A stretch of DNA of 64,000 bases, from the NCBI GenBank assembly GCA_964036045.1, contig OZ038385.1, positions 25,876,853 to 25,940,852 on the forward strand, read 5' to 3'. This DNA comes from Eutreptiella sp. 'Long Island Sound 2002' (taxonomy: Eukaryota; Euglenozoa; Euglenophyceae; Eutreptiales; Eutreptiaceae). Shown in pieces: positions 41,831-53,749 of this stretch (position 1 is the first letter of the stretch; each line of letters opens with the position of its first letter). Made by a program: the position numbers and the translations under genes. The notes beneath the pieces were generated by a model. It made no database searches, was not told where the DNA came from, and saw only the letters and a list, made by a program, of their open reading frames with translations.

Positions 41831-43779
41831 AGGGGGGGAAGGCCCGCAGGGGTCTGCAGGCTGCCTGTCTTGAATGCTCTCCATCAACAAGGGTTCAGTG
41901 TGCCTCAGGCATATGGTGGTCGCTTGAGGAGCATGCGATGGGTCAGTGGGTGGAGTTCTGTTGGGGCGGTGGTTTGTGACGTGAGCCCTGCTCTTCATCC
42001 CAAGTTAAGGGCAGAATCCCCCTCAACACTGACGGCCACTCAAAAACCCACCGCCTTCAGAGTCCTACAAAGTGACCAGCCCCCCCCCTGGGCCCCAGTC
42101 AGTGCTGGGGGGCTTGGGCAAATGATCTACCAGGGTGTCTCGCACGCACCACGCGCACTGCACTGCATTGCAACCTACTCCTGGCTACAGATGTAAGGTG
42201 TAAAGGGGGCTCAATGTTTCGCATCACTGTTGCAATGTGATATGTCGGGTGGACGGCAGTGTTGAGGCAGGCACAGCAATGCACATGACATCCTGGGACG
42301 TGCAATGCTGGACAACAAAGAGAGGGTTGACTGGCTATCTGAGGTGAGGGAATCACCAGAAGCACTGGGTACCACGCAAGGAGCTCCCTCTCTCCTCTCT
42401 GCCCCCTCCCTACTGAGGCTGTTGCCGTCAGCAGTTTTGTGTGAGCAGGCGTGGGTTGAGGCACGAACAGGACCCCAGTCACAGCACACATTTAAGGGGC
42501 AGGGGTCGATTATTCGCTATTGAGTGGATGGGTCCCAGTAGGCGTTGCCAGACAACTCATCGAAATCCTTCAGTCTACCAGAGGCACTGCCTGGACCCCA
42601 CAGCTTCGTTTCTCTCTCTTTCACTGACTACCCCCTCCTGATACACTGCCCTGGCCACGGAACTTGTAGAGGGGGTGGAGGGTCCTACCAGGTGACCCCT
42701 ACTGCTAAATTGTGGAAGATCCTGCAGCACAACTCACTAACACAAGCAATGCTTCCCTCACCAAACAGTCTGCCCACTAAGTAGGCTCAGGTGTGTCACC
42801 AAGGTGAAAAGATTCCATGCCCAACTGGGGACCACCCTTGTTGTTGTTTGCTCCAATTACAAACAGAACCTAGGCTGGACCGCTTCCACATGGAAAAGGC
42901 TGCATTTGACCTACACCGTACAAGAAAAGCAAGTGTTTATTTCGCCATAGTCAACCAACAGTGAATGGACTGATTGTAGCCACCTGCAACGCACAGTTTA
43001 CATTGGCATTTTTGGGTTGGGCGTACCACAGGCCAAATATTTTGCTGAAAGACCAGCCAAGTCTGCCCTCCGCTGTTCATTTAACCTACTTCCCTGAGCC
43101 ATGGGACTCATCATCATTCTGACTTTGACAACCGGCAAATGCGCTCCTGAACCTGCTGCAATCTTGGTGTTCCAGCCCTTCAGCATTTTTTGAATGTCTA
43201 CTTTTGGTTCCAAAAGTTGTCCTGACTTCTGCCATCACCCATTCTCCAAAGCAGGCCACCTGTAGGCTCTATGAGGCAGTGCCTTCGTCAATTGCAGATT
43301 GTTTGGTGGTTGCTTATCCTGTGCCAGGGGATCGTGATGGGCTGTGATTGGCTGTGTGAATTACCTTCAAAAAATCCACAAAGGTTCTTCTAATGTCAGG
43401 TGATACTAGTCAGTAATTGAAGTTGTGAGATGCGTGTGGTACAGGGCCAGGGGAGTATATGCTTCTGTTGGTTGGCCCCATAGCAGTTTTGATTTCCTGG
43501 GCATTTCTCATTTTGTTTTACTGCAAATGTATGTTCAGCAATCTGTTGGTGCCGCAGTTACCACCTCTTGGAGCTCCAGCAACCACATCATCTTTGCTCT
43601 TGAAGTGTGTATGCCCACATGCAAAAATATCCAATGGAGGAGACATGTGTCGCGGCTGTGAGGAGGGGCCAAGGGGAATCAGAATACTGCCCATCCAAGT
43701 ACGAAAGCCGTTCAAGTCATAAAAGCGGGTCCGCGATGGCACCAATGAACAGGCTTCATCCTCCACTCCACACCCCCAC

Positions 43780-44493
43780 TCAGCCCACAGACAGTCCAAG
43801 CGGTAGGCAAATGTTCCCATGGGGTGTACGAAAGTCAGCAGATGTCAGCGACAGCGAATCCTGAAGCATCATTGCAAGAGCTTTTGAGCCACCGTCGCCA
43901 ACTTGAGTTCCCCGCAAATTCATACTGAGGGCCGTAAGTGACGGAGCTTCCCCCAGTGTTGCAAGGGCATGTGCACCAACATCGGAGATGGGGCAGTCCT
44001 CAAGGTCCAGAATGAGGGTTCACGATGTACGTGCATCTTTCAGTGAAGAGAGGGCCTGTGCATCACCGTCTGCAATGCGACTGCCCGCCAGAAACAGTCC
44101 CAGGCATCCCAATGCTGGGGCAGCCTTGAGTGCTGCAAGGGCTTGCGCCCCAGTCTCACCGATTTCGCTGCCCTGCATCCGCAGCCCAAGCGCTGTCAGT
44201 GCGCTTGCATCCTTCAGAGTGGCGAGTGCTTGTAACCCATTCTCAGTGACATGTTTGGCGAAATCTAGACTGAGGGATTTCAGGGCAGGTGCATCCTTGA
44301 GCGTGACCAATGCCTTTAAAGCAAAGTCCTCCCACACAAAAAATGCCAGAAATAGGGAGAGGCTTCGCAATGAATGGGATTGCTTGAGTGTAGCGAGCGC
44401 CTGGGAGGCAGACCTTCTTACCTCGGCATCACATCCCCAGTACCTCATCCATAGGTTGACATTGGCAAAGAAGAAAGGAAGATAAGACTCCAT
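43780..44493 (-). pseudogene. Leucine-rich-repeat protein with one in-frame TGA
   Basis: Six 29-residue repeats of the ribonuclease-inhibitor type: ALxxLKxAPxLxxLxL followed by a variable loop with DxGxQ. Four precede a TGA at 44020-44022. The fifth repeat spans the stop and a sixth follows (ALATLGEAPSLTALSMNL), after which the frame ends at TGA 43780-43782. Since repeats continue in register after the stop, it is a single nonsense change or a readthrough site. The N terminus (MESYLPFFFANVNLWMRYW) is not LRR-like. On the opposite strand just upstream is an F-box-like exon of probably the same type of gene. Confidence 0.55.
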
Positions 44494-44714
44494 AAGCAGA
44501 ACAAGCTACCAAAGAGAGTGGCTGCACTTCCATTCAGAGTCAGAATAGCAACAGAAAATGATTTGCTCATCCTCTCGGGGGAGTACTCTTGTGTGCCATA
44601 CAGACCCCCCTTCAAGGATGTCAGGGAACGGCGACAGGGTGAAATCAATGAGGCATCTGGTTTCCCCTTGTCGTGCTTTCCCCCTTGTCGTGCTGTCACG
44701 TTTCTGTACAGATC

Positions 44715-44996
44715 ATGGTGTTGCACCTCTCTGCTGACGAGTTGCGGTATATTTCGGATTTCATACAGTCAGCTTCTCTAAGTCATGTATGCCACAAAAT
44801 ATGGAGTGTCCTGAAGATGCAACATTTGGCCTGGTATGCGGACTCCGCCAACGTGGCAACAATGATGACAGTACTCAAGGGTCAAGCTGCCCTGAGAACT
44901 CTTGCCGTTGTGTCCAGAAATATGGATGATGATAGTGCCCAGACATTTGCTGTGCAGTACATGCCAAAGCAGCACCGCTGTCTTGTCAAAATTTGA
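44715..44996 (+). CDS. F-box-like exon with start of LRRs
   Basis: From ATG 44715, right after an acceptor-like TTTCTGTACAG, the frame reads VLHLSADELRYISDFIQSAS, then a HVCHKIWSVL helix, then MMTVLKGQAALRTLAVVS. The first part has the pattern of an F-box (LPxELLxxI...VCKxW) and the second starts an LRR like those on the minus strand 220 bp away. A GTGCAG donor-like sequence at 44952 might end the exon. F-box-LRR proteins select ubiquitination targets in SCF ligases. No downstream plus-strand LRR exon was found. Confidence 0.35.
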   Translation: MVLHLSADELRYISDFIQSASLSHVCHKIWSVLKMQHLAWYADSANVATMMTVLKGQAALRTLAVVSRNMDDDSAQTFAVQYMPKQHRCLVKI

Positions 44997-45186
44997 CGAT
45001 TGTGTTACATTTTCATGTGAGTTCAAAGACCTTGTGTTGCAAAATAAAACCAGATCCTCTCCTGCTAGTGCTAAACGGGTGAGCACATTGGTGATATGAA
45101 CTTAGAGTGCCTGATTGACTGAAGGACAGGTGCGTGCTTGGGATGCCATGGCTTTGAAGGCATACCTTGATGGGGATGTTTCATAT

Positions 45187-45860
45187 AGTGCGGGCGTACT
45201 GCGCGCTGTGCGCGAGCTGTGCATAAAGTTTGTATAGGACCATACCCATGGTAGCTGCATGGTAGTGCCTAGTACCAGTAACATTGATATGAGTTGCTTG
45301 CATGCCTTGCCCTCATTTCTAGTGCATTAGGGTGTGTTGTTGTGCATGTCACTCAAAAAGGGTACCCCTTTTGGTGCTATGGTGATACATTCAGGTCCCT
45401 TTTCCAGTTGGGGATATGGACAGGCCGCTTTCCAGTTGGGGATATGGACCTGGACCTCTTTGCGCCTCCTCCTATGCCCCCTCTGCCACGGAAGCAGGTG
45501 AACGGAGAGAAGGCCTTGCCAAGTGCGGCCCCTGTCACGCCTACCGCTTCTAAAAGGCGTACTCGGAGTACCATCCCTTGCAAAACAGACCTGTTGGAGG
45601 TGGGAGACTGCTTGACGGACAACCATACCTTCTGTTGGTTGAACCCAGAGCTGTTGAAATGTGGAGGTTACAATTCGGGGCCCAGGGTGGGGTGGGGGTG
45701 GGGTGGGGCTGGGGTGAAACATGAGGCTGTCCAACATTGTGGGGGTGTAGTATGGTTTGTATAGGCAAGAATAGTGCCAATTGTAGTCAACCCCCCCCCC
45801 AATTTCTCCCTGTCCTGTGTGCACTGTGCACGTTGTGCCGTGCACGCTGGACATGCCCCC
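45187..45860. mobile_element. Candidate gene-fragment-carrying transposon, copy 2
   Basis: Blocks 45288-45385 and 45706-45855 match those of copy 1 (731-1540). The different interior here (45390-45700) contains a plus-strand frame that looks coding (DMDLDLFAPPPMPPLPRKQ, STIPCKTDLLEVGDCLTD) but matches no family I know, preceded by a duplicated TTCCAGTTGGGGATATGGAC. Confidence 0.35.
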
Positions 45861-48456
45861 AACACCTCGTATAGACCAGCATGTAAGACCATTACAGACC
45901 ATGGCTCTGCTATGATTCTGCTCCCCAACATGGGGTTGAACTCAGGACTGGCGGATGTAAAATTACAAAAAAAAATCTCTGCCTCTCAGGTTTCTTTGAC
46001 GATGTCATGGTGGCTCATGAGGATGACACCTTTTGTTCGTCATAATTTTTCCATTCCCTCTTCGACCCAATGTTGTGACGGGGTGCATGCTTCATGCAGG
46101 CTACCTCCCAACAAAATGACGACCCAGCAAATTGGAAGCTTGGGGGGGGGCGGTGGGCGGAGGCGTGCAGCTCTGGTGCGTGGTCAGCACGGATAGTCGA
46201 ACTGGCAACGGCACATCTGGGTGCAGCCTTGACCCCTGGTGGGATCGAGGAGCCCAGATTATCCATTGCCAAGTGGGAGCATCCAAGCACCGCAGGTGCA
46301 TCTGTGTGGAACCTAGGCACTCCAATGCCTGGAAAGCGGGACTGGGGGCATCCAGGTGCAGCCAAGACGCCACTCCCGTGTAGAAGTGATGGAGAGGCCT
46401 TTGGCTCGAACCAAGGCAAATTGCATGGGCACAACAACCGTGGCTCACTGGAGCGGCCAGAAGCAATTGGTATAGCATGGTCCCTCCCCCTCGCACCCCT
46501 TTCTTCCCAGATGGGACATACAACTGCCCAGAGTACAAGCATCAGATCGTTGAGATATCATGCATTCATATGCGACCCTGCATGACGTGTGGCAAGCTGA
46601 TGGCATAGTGGGCAGTCGGGCCCCACCTTACCCTAAACTGCAGATAGTTGGGTGAACAGCATCCGACCGCAGTAAGCAGGGAGGAATGGACCAAGGGAAG
46701 CGAATGGGAAAGGGTACTTGAGAGAGAACAAATGGCCTCCCATGGCAGAGATGGGTTACCCCATCAATCAGGTCCCCTCACCAGGGGGATTCAAGGGGAG
46801 AAGAGTGGGAATTGAATAGACTGAGACGAGTTTTACCAGCACCATAGGTGAACTATGTAATAGTATGCCATGGCTATTTGCATTGGTTACTACATGGTAC
46901 ACTTCAAGGGCCCATTTCTTCATGATCAAGCACGGCTGCTACGATGCTGATTGGTAATGGTGGTGGGTAAGCGTGGAAATCCGGAAAAATCACCATGCAA
47001 TGATTGGCAACACGGCCATGATGAATTAATGGGGTTCAAAGAAAGCATGGGCCATGCAGAGGTGGGCCAGATAGTTGTGTAAACCACCAGCAAATTTCGC
47101 CCCGTGCAGAGGCTATGCATGGAGCGTGTATCTGCAATGACAGACATCAGCAGGTGGCATGCGTCAAGCAACTCTTAAAGAGGTGGTCTTGGCAAGTTGG
47201 CAGAAATTCTTTTTTTTTTTGGCGGCTGGATTCCCTTTGTGCCACTGACAGAACTCTGAAGTCTGCCAAGAGGTCAAACACCCTCCAAAAAGCCTCAACT
47301 TATAAGTGCTACGGCTCCACGTTAGGGATTGAACTTCAAACCTTTTGCATCTGAGATGGTGGTTTGCAAGCTTCTCATATCACCTCTATGTGCCTTGCAA
47401 CTAGACCGAAGGTCAAGGAACGGTGTGTGTGTGTAATGCGGGGGAGAAAGCTGCAGCACTATGGTTCCACTTTAATGTTTGCGTTGGGCTTCAAGCCTTT
47501 TGCATATGGCGTGACGCTTCTTTGGTGCTCCAAATTGTCCCCCAATTTGCAAGGAAGGTAGGATGGTTTGCGAGTGCAGAGCTATGCCATGGAAGCTTTT
47601 TTTTGGGCTGCAGTGGGAGCATGAAATATTAGGCTGGCTGATGGAGCTTTTCCATGCACTCAAACTGAGAAAAAACTCCTGACTTTTCACACCACCTGAC
47701 GGTGCGGTGCACGCATTGCACAGTCCAAGACGTGTCTTCCACAGACTCCACAGCTACTGCTTTTGATTGTCAAAACAAAGCGCAGTTGCCTATGGGGCTG
47801 GCATAGGCCTGGATTGGCCGGAACTCTGTGGTATAGCTCTATCCCAACTGCTGCTGGTTGCTGGATCTACACCTCTCGGAACCACTGGCATCCCTGTGCT
47901 CTCCCCTGCAACACTGCCAGAGCTGAGGGGAATCAAGGAGGGAGAGCATGGTTATACATGTTGCCCACTGCGGTGGATACACAGTAGAGGTGGGGACACG
48001 GCGGGTGCAACACCTCTTTCTCACCCTCCCTCAGCAACACAGGCCAGTGTCCCCTTCAAAGGTGCATAAACTGGAACCCCCTTCCCTTCCAAGAACAACA
48101 GTACAGTTCCAGAAGTTGCGGAAACAACACCTCTTTTTGTTCTGGCAAAGAGTTGTTCTCGCAAAGGGGGGGGGGGGTGTACTGTCGCTTCAAGGGGTGC
48201 ACAACAAGGTGAGGGTACAATGTACCACAAAGGCAGTTGCAGACCAAATGTCCTAGACAGTACTCAGTCAAATGGGGATACTTGATTGCTAGTGTCACTC
48301 AGCCGCCCAGCGTGAGCTGCGTGCTCACAAGCTCTGTATGACCAGGTCAAAGAACAGCAGCCTCTACGAGGTTGACAGGCGGTTGCCACACGGCCGTGCG
48401 GTCAGGCTATTTGCGGCCCCATTTCTCAGGGTTCATTTTCTTAAAGGCCTGACGCA
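45861..48456. other. Intergenic DNA upstream of SEC31
   Basis: No recognised gene. A diverged ~50 bp duplication lies at 47300-47352 and 47453-47510 (CTCCACGTTAGGG... and TTCCACTTTAATG..., both ending CTTTTGCAT). An inverted relative of the 11.87 kb repeat is at 48103-48150. A TTTCTCAG site 27 bp before the SEC31 ATG may be a 5' UTR splice acceptor. Confidence 0.4.
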
Positions 48457-51400
48457 ATGAGGCTGAGGGAAATCCAAAGCAGCTCCACATTTGCCTGGTC
48501 ACCGCTCCCCTCGAAAGGGGGTCTGCTCGCCTGTGGGAGTGTCGCAGGAGCGCTTGGCGACAATTTCGATGCCGAGGCCACGTTGGAAATTTATTCGCTT
48601 GCTTTGGAGGAAGGCGGAGAAAGCATGCCCAAGTTGGGGGCTGTGCGTACGCATGACCGTTTCAATCGTATCACCTGGGGATCGATCACTGGGCCTGAAG
48701 ATCCGTATGGTTTGATTGCTGGTGGGCTGGTGGACGGTACCGTCCAGATCTGGGATGCCCGAGCCATTGTAGAGCAATCTGAAGGCACGTCCGCGGAGGT
48801 GGCTACCATCGACAAGCACAAGGGGCAGGTCAAGGGGGTGGAGTTCAACCCGTTCAACCAACCTCTCCTTGCCACAGCAGCACAGGACGGTGAGTGGTGT
48901 GTGTGGAGTCTTACTAACCCAAGTCAGCCGCAGAACTTGGGCACGGGCGTCAAGAACCCCCACAACTCCGAGATTGTCCAGGTCAGCTGGAACAAGAAAG
49001 TCCCTCACATTCTTGCGTGGACGTCCTCCGACGGCATGACTGCGGTGTGGGACTTGAAGCAGAAGCGGCAAGCCATGGCATTCCAAGACTCACAGAACAA
49101 AATGCGGTGCTCCTCTATCGCATGGAATCCCGACAAGGCCACTGACATTTGTGTGGCCAACGATGACGACCAAAACCCGGTGATCCAGTTCTGGGACCTT
49201 CGCAAGGCCTATTCCCCGGTACGTATGCTGTCTGGCCATACGAAGGGTGTTCTCTCCCTGTCCTGGTCGCCGATGGACAGCAATTTGCTGGTATCGTGTG
49301 GGAAGGACTGCCGTTCCATCTGCTGGAATCCCAATACTTCTGAGATCCTATGTGAGCTTCCAGTGTCGAACAACTGGGTATTCGATGTGCAATGGTCTCA
49401 CCGCATTCCTGCGATTCTCGCAACAGCTTCATTTGGGGAAAACATTACGGTCTACTCGTTGCAAGACAGCTCGCCAGTGGACGTGTCGCTGGAGGGCACT
49501 GGGGATTTCAACGTTGGGGCCGACAATGCAGCGCCACCAAAAATATTCAAGACCGCTCCAAAGTGGCTTCGCAGACCAGTGGGGGCTACGTTTGGTTTTG
49601 GTGGTAAGCTGGTGAGCTTTAGCCCTCCACCGGAGAACGCCAGCGGCGCCCAAGGCAAGAGCAAGTTTACCATGCGGACTGTTGTGACGGAACAGGAGCT
49701 TGTGGACCGCTCCAGCAAGTTTGAGGGTGTGCTGAAGAAGAACGAGCTGCCCACGTTCTGCGACGAGAAGTTGGAGCAGAGCGAGTCTGAGGAGAAGCCC
49801 ATGTGGAGCGTGATGAAGAGCCTTCTGGATGATGCGCCTCGCAAGCATCTACTGCAGTATCTTGGATTTGATGCGACGGAGATTCAAGCTGAGATTGACC
49901 GGAAGCTGACTGATGTAGATCCGTTTGCGGAATCTGCTGAAGGGGATGAGTCTTCGCCATCTGAGATGACCCCTGAAGAAGTTGATCAGCTCATCCAGCG
50001 ATCGCTGATGGTGGGTAACTTCGAGTCTGCCGTCAAATGCTGCTTGTATGCGGACCGCATGGATGACGCCCTGGTATTGGCCTCATATGGAGGCCCTGAT
50101 TTGTGGAGACGAGCCCAGGAGGCCTACTTCCAGAAGAAGGCTGGGAACCCATTCATGAAGGTGCTCTCGTCCATTGTGGACAACCAACTGCAGTCTGTTG
50201 TGTCCTCGTTTGATGCCCAGAAACCGGATGCTTGGAAAGAAGCGCTTGCAGTTCTGTGCACTTTCTGCAACCCCAAGGAATTCCCGCCACTGGCCAGTCA
50301 AGTGGCAGAGCGGCTGGCAGCAGAAGGCAACAACGCATCCATCCTGGCGTACATGGCTGCAGGCGATTTGGAGAAGGCTGTGGAGTGCTGGGTGACGCAG
50401 TTGGACAGCATGGATCCCAAGAAGTCTCAAGAAGGATTGCAAGATTTCATTGAAAAGGTGTCGGCATTCCAGGCAATCACCCAGAAATCGATGGTGACTG
50501 ACAAGATGGCGGGCAAATACACTGAGTACGCCGAGTTATTGTCGTCCCAGGGCTGTCTGGATGGGGCCAAGCGCTACTTAGACCTGCTTCCAAAGGATTG
50601 CCACGAGGGAGGAGCTGTGCTAAGGGACCGAGTGTTCCATGCTCGGGTGGGGTCTGGTGTGCTCCCCTTCCCCGTTCCAGCTTTCCCCTTCAACAGAAGC
50701 GACGTTGCTGTTCCGGAATCAGCGCCAGCGCCGGAGGCTGAGCCTGCAGTCCCTGCACAAATGCCACCTGTGCCTGTCCCTGAGCCAGAGCCTGCCCCAG
50801 TACAGCCCACACAGCCTGCCGTGCCGGAGAAACCCCAGGAAGCCCAGCAGCAGCAGTTTGTTCAGCAGCAGCAGTATGCACAGCAGCAGTATACGCAGCA
50901 GCAGCAGCCACAAGCACCACAACAGCCCTATCAAGATCCAGCGCAGGTTGCGCAGCAGCAGCAACAGATGCAACAGCAGCAGTACCAGCAGCAGCAGTAC
51001 CAGCAGCAGCAGATGCAACAGCAGCAGATGCAACAGCAGCAGATGCAGCAGCAGCAGCAGTATGAACAACAGCAGTATGAGCAGCAGCAACAGCAACAAC
51101 AGATGGCGCAGATGCAACAACAGATGGCACAGCAGCAATTCGGAGCACCTGGGTACAACCCACAGGCGCCACAGCAACAGGAAACTGCTGGGGCCTACCC
51201 TCCTGTACCAACCCCACCCGCACCAACCCCAGCCGCTGCCCCTGCGATGCCAGCGGCACCCACACCAGCAGCAGCACCTGCGCCTGCCGCCACCGGGCTG
51301 GCAGCAGTGGATACGTCATACGTACCTGCCCAGTGGCAACCCATGATCAGTCAGTTCAATTCAGCCTTTGCCCGCCTGGGCAGCAGGAATGCGGCAGACC

Positions 51401-51615
51401 AAAAGAAGCGGCCCCCAGTTGAGAAGGCTCTGACCACTTTGTATGGCAAACTCAACGCTGGGGAACTTAGCCCGGAGGTGTGCACTCTGCTGATGCGGTT
51501 CTCACAAGTCTGCGACGTGGGGGGCTCTGAGGCCAAGGATGTCATCCGCAAGCTCACGGACGCGCATTGGGACCAGTTCAAGGCGTTTAAGGATGTGAAG
51601 TTCCTCAGTAAATAG
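48457..51615 (+). CDS. SEC31: SEC31, COPII outer-coat subunit
   Basis: A single 1052-codon frame without introns. SEC31 pairs with SEC13 to form the outer cage of COPII vesicles leaving the endoplasmic reticulum and boosts Sar1 GTP hydrolysis through its Pro-rich part. Residues 1-340 are WD40 repeats (YGLIAGGLVDGTVQIWDAR, LATAAQDGEWCVWSL, GHTKGVLSLSWSPMDSN). Residues about 350-720 are the linker and alpha-solenoid (ACE1) region. Residues about 740-950 are Pro-rich, then strongly Gln-rich (50851-51170, mixed CAG/CAA codons). Residues about 957-1052 are the C-terminal helical SRA1-like domain (ISQFNSAFARLGSRN, LNAGELSPEVCTLLMRF). The N terminus MRLREIQSSSTFAWSPL is typical, so ATG 48457 is well supported. 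Family length is 1000-1300. Lack of introns contrasts with the hydrolase gene. Confidence 0.92.
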   Translation: MRLREIQSSSTFAWSPLPSKGGLLACGSVAGALGDNFDAEATLEIYSLALEEGGESMPKLGAVRTHDRFNRITWGSITGPEDPYGLIAGGLVDGTVQIWDARAIVEQSEGTSAEVATIDKHKGQVKGVEFNPFNQPLLATAAQDGEWCVWSLTNPSQPQNLGTGVKNPHNSEIVQVSWNKKVPHILAWTSSDGMTAVWDLKQKRQAMAFQDSQNKMRCSSIAWNPDKATDICVANDDDQNPVIQFWDLRKAYSPVRMLSGHTKGVLSLSWSPMDSNLLVSCGKDCRSICWNPNTSEILCELPVSNNWVFDVQWSHRIPAILATASFGENITVYSLQDSSPVDVSLEGTGDFNVGADNAAPPKIFKTAPKWLRRPVGATFGFGGKLVSFSPPPENASGAQGKSKFTMRTVVTEQELVDRSSKFEGVLKKNELPTFCDEKLEQSESEEKPMWSVMKSLLDDAPRKHLLQYLGFDATEIQAEIDRKLTDVDPFAESAEGDESSPSEMTPEEVDQLIQRSLMVGNFESAVKCCLYADRMDDALVLASYGGPDLWRRAQEAYFQKKAGNPFMKVLSSIVDNQLQSVVSSFDAQKPDAWKEALAVLCTFCNPKEFPPLASQVAERLAAEGNNASILAYMAAGDLEKAVECWVTQLDSMDPKKSQEGLQDFIEKVSAFQAITQKSMVTDKMAGKYTEYAELLSSQGCLDGAKRYLDLLPKDCHEGGAVLRDRVFHARVGSGVLPFPVPAFPFNRSDVAVPESAPAPEAEPAVPAQMPPVPVPEPEPAPVQPTQPAVPEKPQEAQQQQFVQQQQYAQQQYTQQQQPQAPQQPYQDPAQVAQQQQQMQQQQYQQQQYQQQQMQQQQMQQQQMQQQQQYEQQQYEQQQQQQQMAQMQQQMAQQQFGAPGYNPQAPQQQETAGAYPPVPTPPAPTPAAAPAMPAAPTPAAAPAPAATGLAAVDTSYVPAQWQPMISQFNSAFARLGSRNAADQKKRPPVEKALTTLYGKLNAGELSPEVCTLLMRFSQVCDVGGSEAKDVIRKLTDAHWDQFKAFKDVKFLSK

Positions 51616-52499
51616 CTGAGGGGCTGATGAGATTACGTCAGTTGTTCGTGCCTCTCCTAACTCCATGTGCCCCTGCACCAGAGAAAGGAACCAATTGTTT
51701 TTGTCAGTGAATATGCCGTGTGACTGAAACGCCACGTTGCATGCGCATGAGACATCTTTTGACAATATATGTGGATGTTTCCTCAATGATACTGCGTAAA
51801 AAATTTCTCCCAAAACCAGCATGGTGGTACGCAATTTTTGAGTATTTTCGAACATTTTGAAAACTTGAACATTTTTCTTCAGGGATTTACCAAATGTGGT
51901 ATTTGGCATGTTTGTTGTGAGTTGTTGTATCCTGAAAAAGATTTGTCTTACATTGCTGGCTTACCATTTGAAAACGGTTTTCATTTTCAAGATTCAACAT
52001 ACTTTTTTCACCAATCTTTTTGTTTCCTAATTCGCTTATTCTTGAACAATCAGCATCCACCGTACAGCAAGGAACACACGCAGACACAATTTGTACATTT
52101 GGATGTGTTTGGCCCAAATGTATTAGGGTATATGCAGCCACACACTTTGCATGTGTAGGTGGTCGATACAGCACGGGTTTTTTCGCACAAACCACACACT
52201 TTTTAGGTGTTTGGCCTGATACAAAGATATGCTGCTTTCTGTTTCGCAGTCATTGGTGCAATGTTATTACATGTGTTGAGCCAGCACATGTGAAGCAGTT
52301 GCAGTCCTAGCGCTCTTAGCGAATGAGAGTGGAGAAAAGAAATGGGTAGAGGGAGAGGATTCCAATGGTTCTTGGGATGCTTCCTCCCACTCATGAGATG
52401 ATGGAGAATGGGATCCTCAAGCAGAAAAAGGCATTGCATGCAAAATGATGTACACACGTGGACAGTGCTGCACAAGGCAACATACCCCAAGTCTTAGCA
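51616..52499. other. 3' flank of SEC31, no gene seen
   Basis: A/T-richer than the gene. Only short frames without domains. The SEC31 3' UTR should lie in the first few hundred bases. Confidence 0.45.
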
Positions 52500-52900
52500 C
52501 CACTCTGAGCAAATCTGAGACATCTGAGAGTTGCTCAAATATCTGAGCAATTCTCTAAGATTTGAGGGTTGCTTGGATACCGAGACTTGCTTGGATGTCC
52601 TGAGTGACTGTCCAATATCCAAAGAACTCTCGGACATCTGAGCAATTTTTGGATATTTGTGCGACCCCGGATATCCAAGAGACACTCCAATGTGAGATTG
52701 ATCCTTGGATATTGCAGCAACCTTGCAACATTAGAGAGCCACTTGGCTATCTAGAGTTGCTCAAGTGTCCAGGCGACTCTCCAATTTTCTAGCAACTCTT
52801 GGACACTAAAGGAAATATGGAATGTCTGAGAGGCACCGAGACGTGAGTTGCTCCGATGTCTTAGTGACCTGCAGATATCCGAGCATGTGTGGCACAACCT
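52500..52900. repeat. Degenerate GATATC-type repeat cluster A
   Basis: Imperfect units of about 28-32 bp with a core like GGATATCCAAGAG and a partner like GAGTTGCTC occur in both orientations. The same family fills 53750-54640. Confidence 0.65.
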
Positions 52901-53749
52901 GTGTACTATTTTGTATGCAAAAAAAAGTGAAAGTAATGTAAGTCAATATTGTGTACCTGGGTAAAAAAATACTTAGGTTACACTTTCTTTGGTGAGGGCA
53001 TCAGGTGCCAACAAAAGCACCCTAGTTCTGATCCAGACCTCCCCACTTTGGGGTCCGAGCCTCGGGTACAAAGCCCCTCAAACCCATGGCCAATGCTACG
53101 GATGTGGAAGATACCCAGCAACCGGTAAACGTCTGTGGTACAAGTGTCACAAGGTCCCACAAGCAATCCCAAGCATGCAACAGGACCTCATTGAGGACCT
53201 CACACGGCAGGTTAAAAGAATCTTCACGAGGCTTGTGCGCAGAACTCCAATCCCGGTGCAAAACCTCAGTTAGGGGACACCAAGTCAGGCCACATCTACA
53301 AATGTGCATTGTGCAACTACCTGTAGTGCTGTACCTTTTGTAGCATTATTTCGAACTCCACATCATGTTAAGGTGACCATCTCTTGTTTGGCGGCGAATC
53401 TGGTGGGTGTATAAACTGCTTTGTGCTTTCTGGTAGCATACTCATGAATTGATGTCATTGTCGAGGTGACCACCCGGCTCTTTAGGGATGCAAATATGGT
53501 GGTGCATGCATTTCATGCTGGTAGCTCCACATTGTCTTCAGACAACCACCTCTTTTCGGGTGCAAACATGGTGGCCTATGGTGGGTGTTTTTCTTCATAC
53601 CATGGCTCCATTGCTTTACCCATGTAGAAATGTCCAAAATGGTACGCGGGAGCTGGTTAAATCACAAAGAAAAGTATACATATGTGATAGCAACAAAATT
53701 AGGTGGGTTGCACTCTTGTCCATATGCGCGTAAAAATTTTCATTATCTA
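52901..53749. other. DNA between the two repeat clusters
   Basis: Short frames only. No domain or RNA gene recognised. Confidence 0.4.

Larger units (their letters stand above)
40738..43779. other. Intergenic DNA with simple repeats
   Basis: No recognised gene. The 41.6-41.83 kb tandem arrays are listed separately. The region 42.0-43.7 kb holds only short frames without domains. Confidence 0.45.

Noticed and set aside
25969-44022. TGA read as an amino acid (alternative genetic code)
   Set aside because: The hydrolase and SPRING-like genes end at TGA in the expected place. The in-frame TGA codons lie in decaying elements and fit point mutation.
50690-51319. Ala/Val-rich and Leu-rich minus-strand frames over SEC31
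   Set aside because: Shadow of the Gln-rich CAG repeat of SEC31 on the opposite strand.
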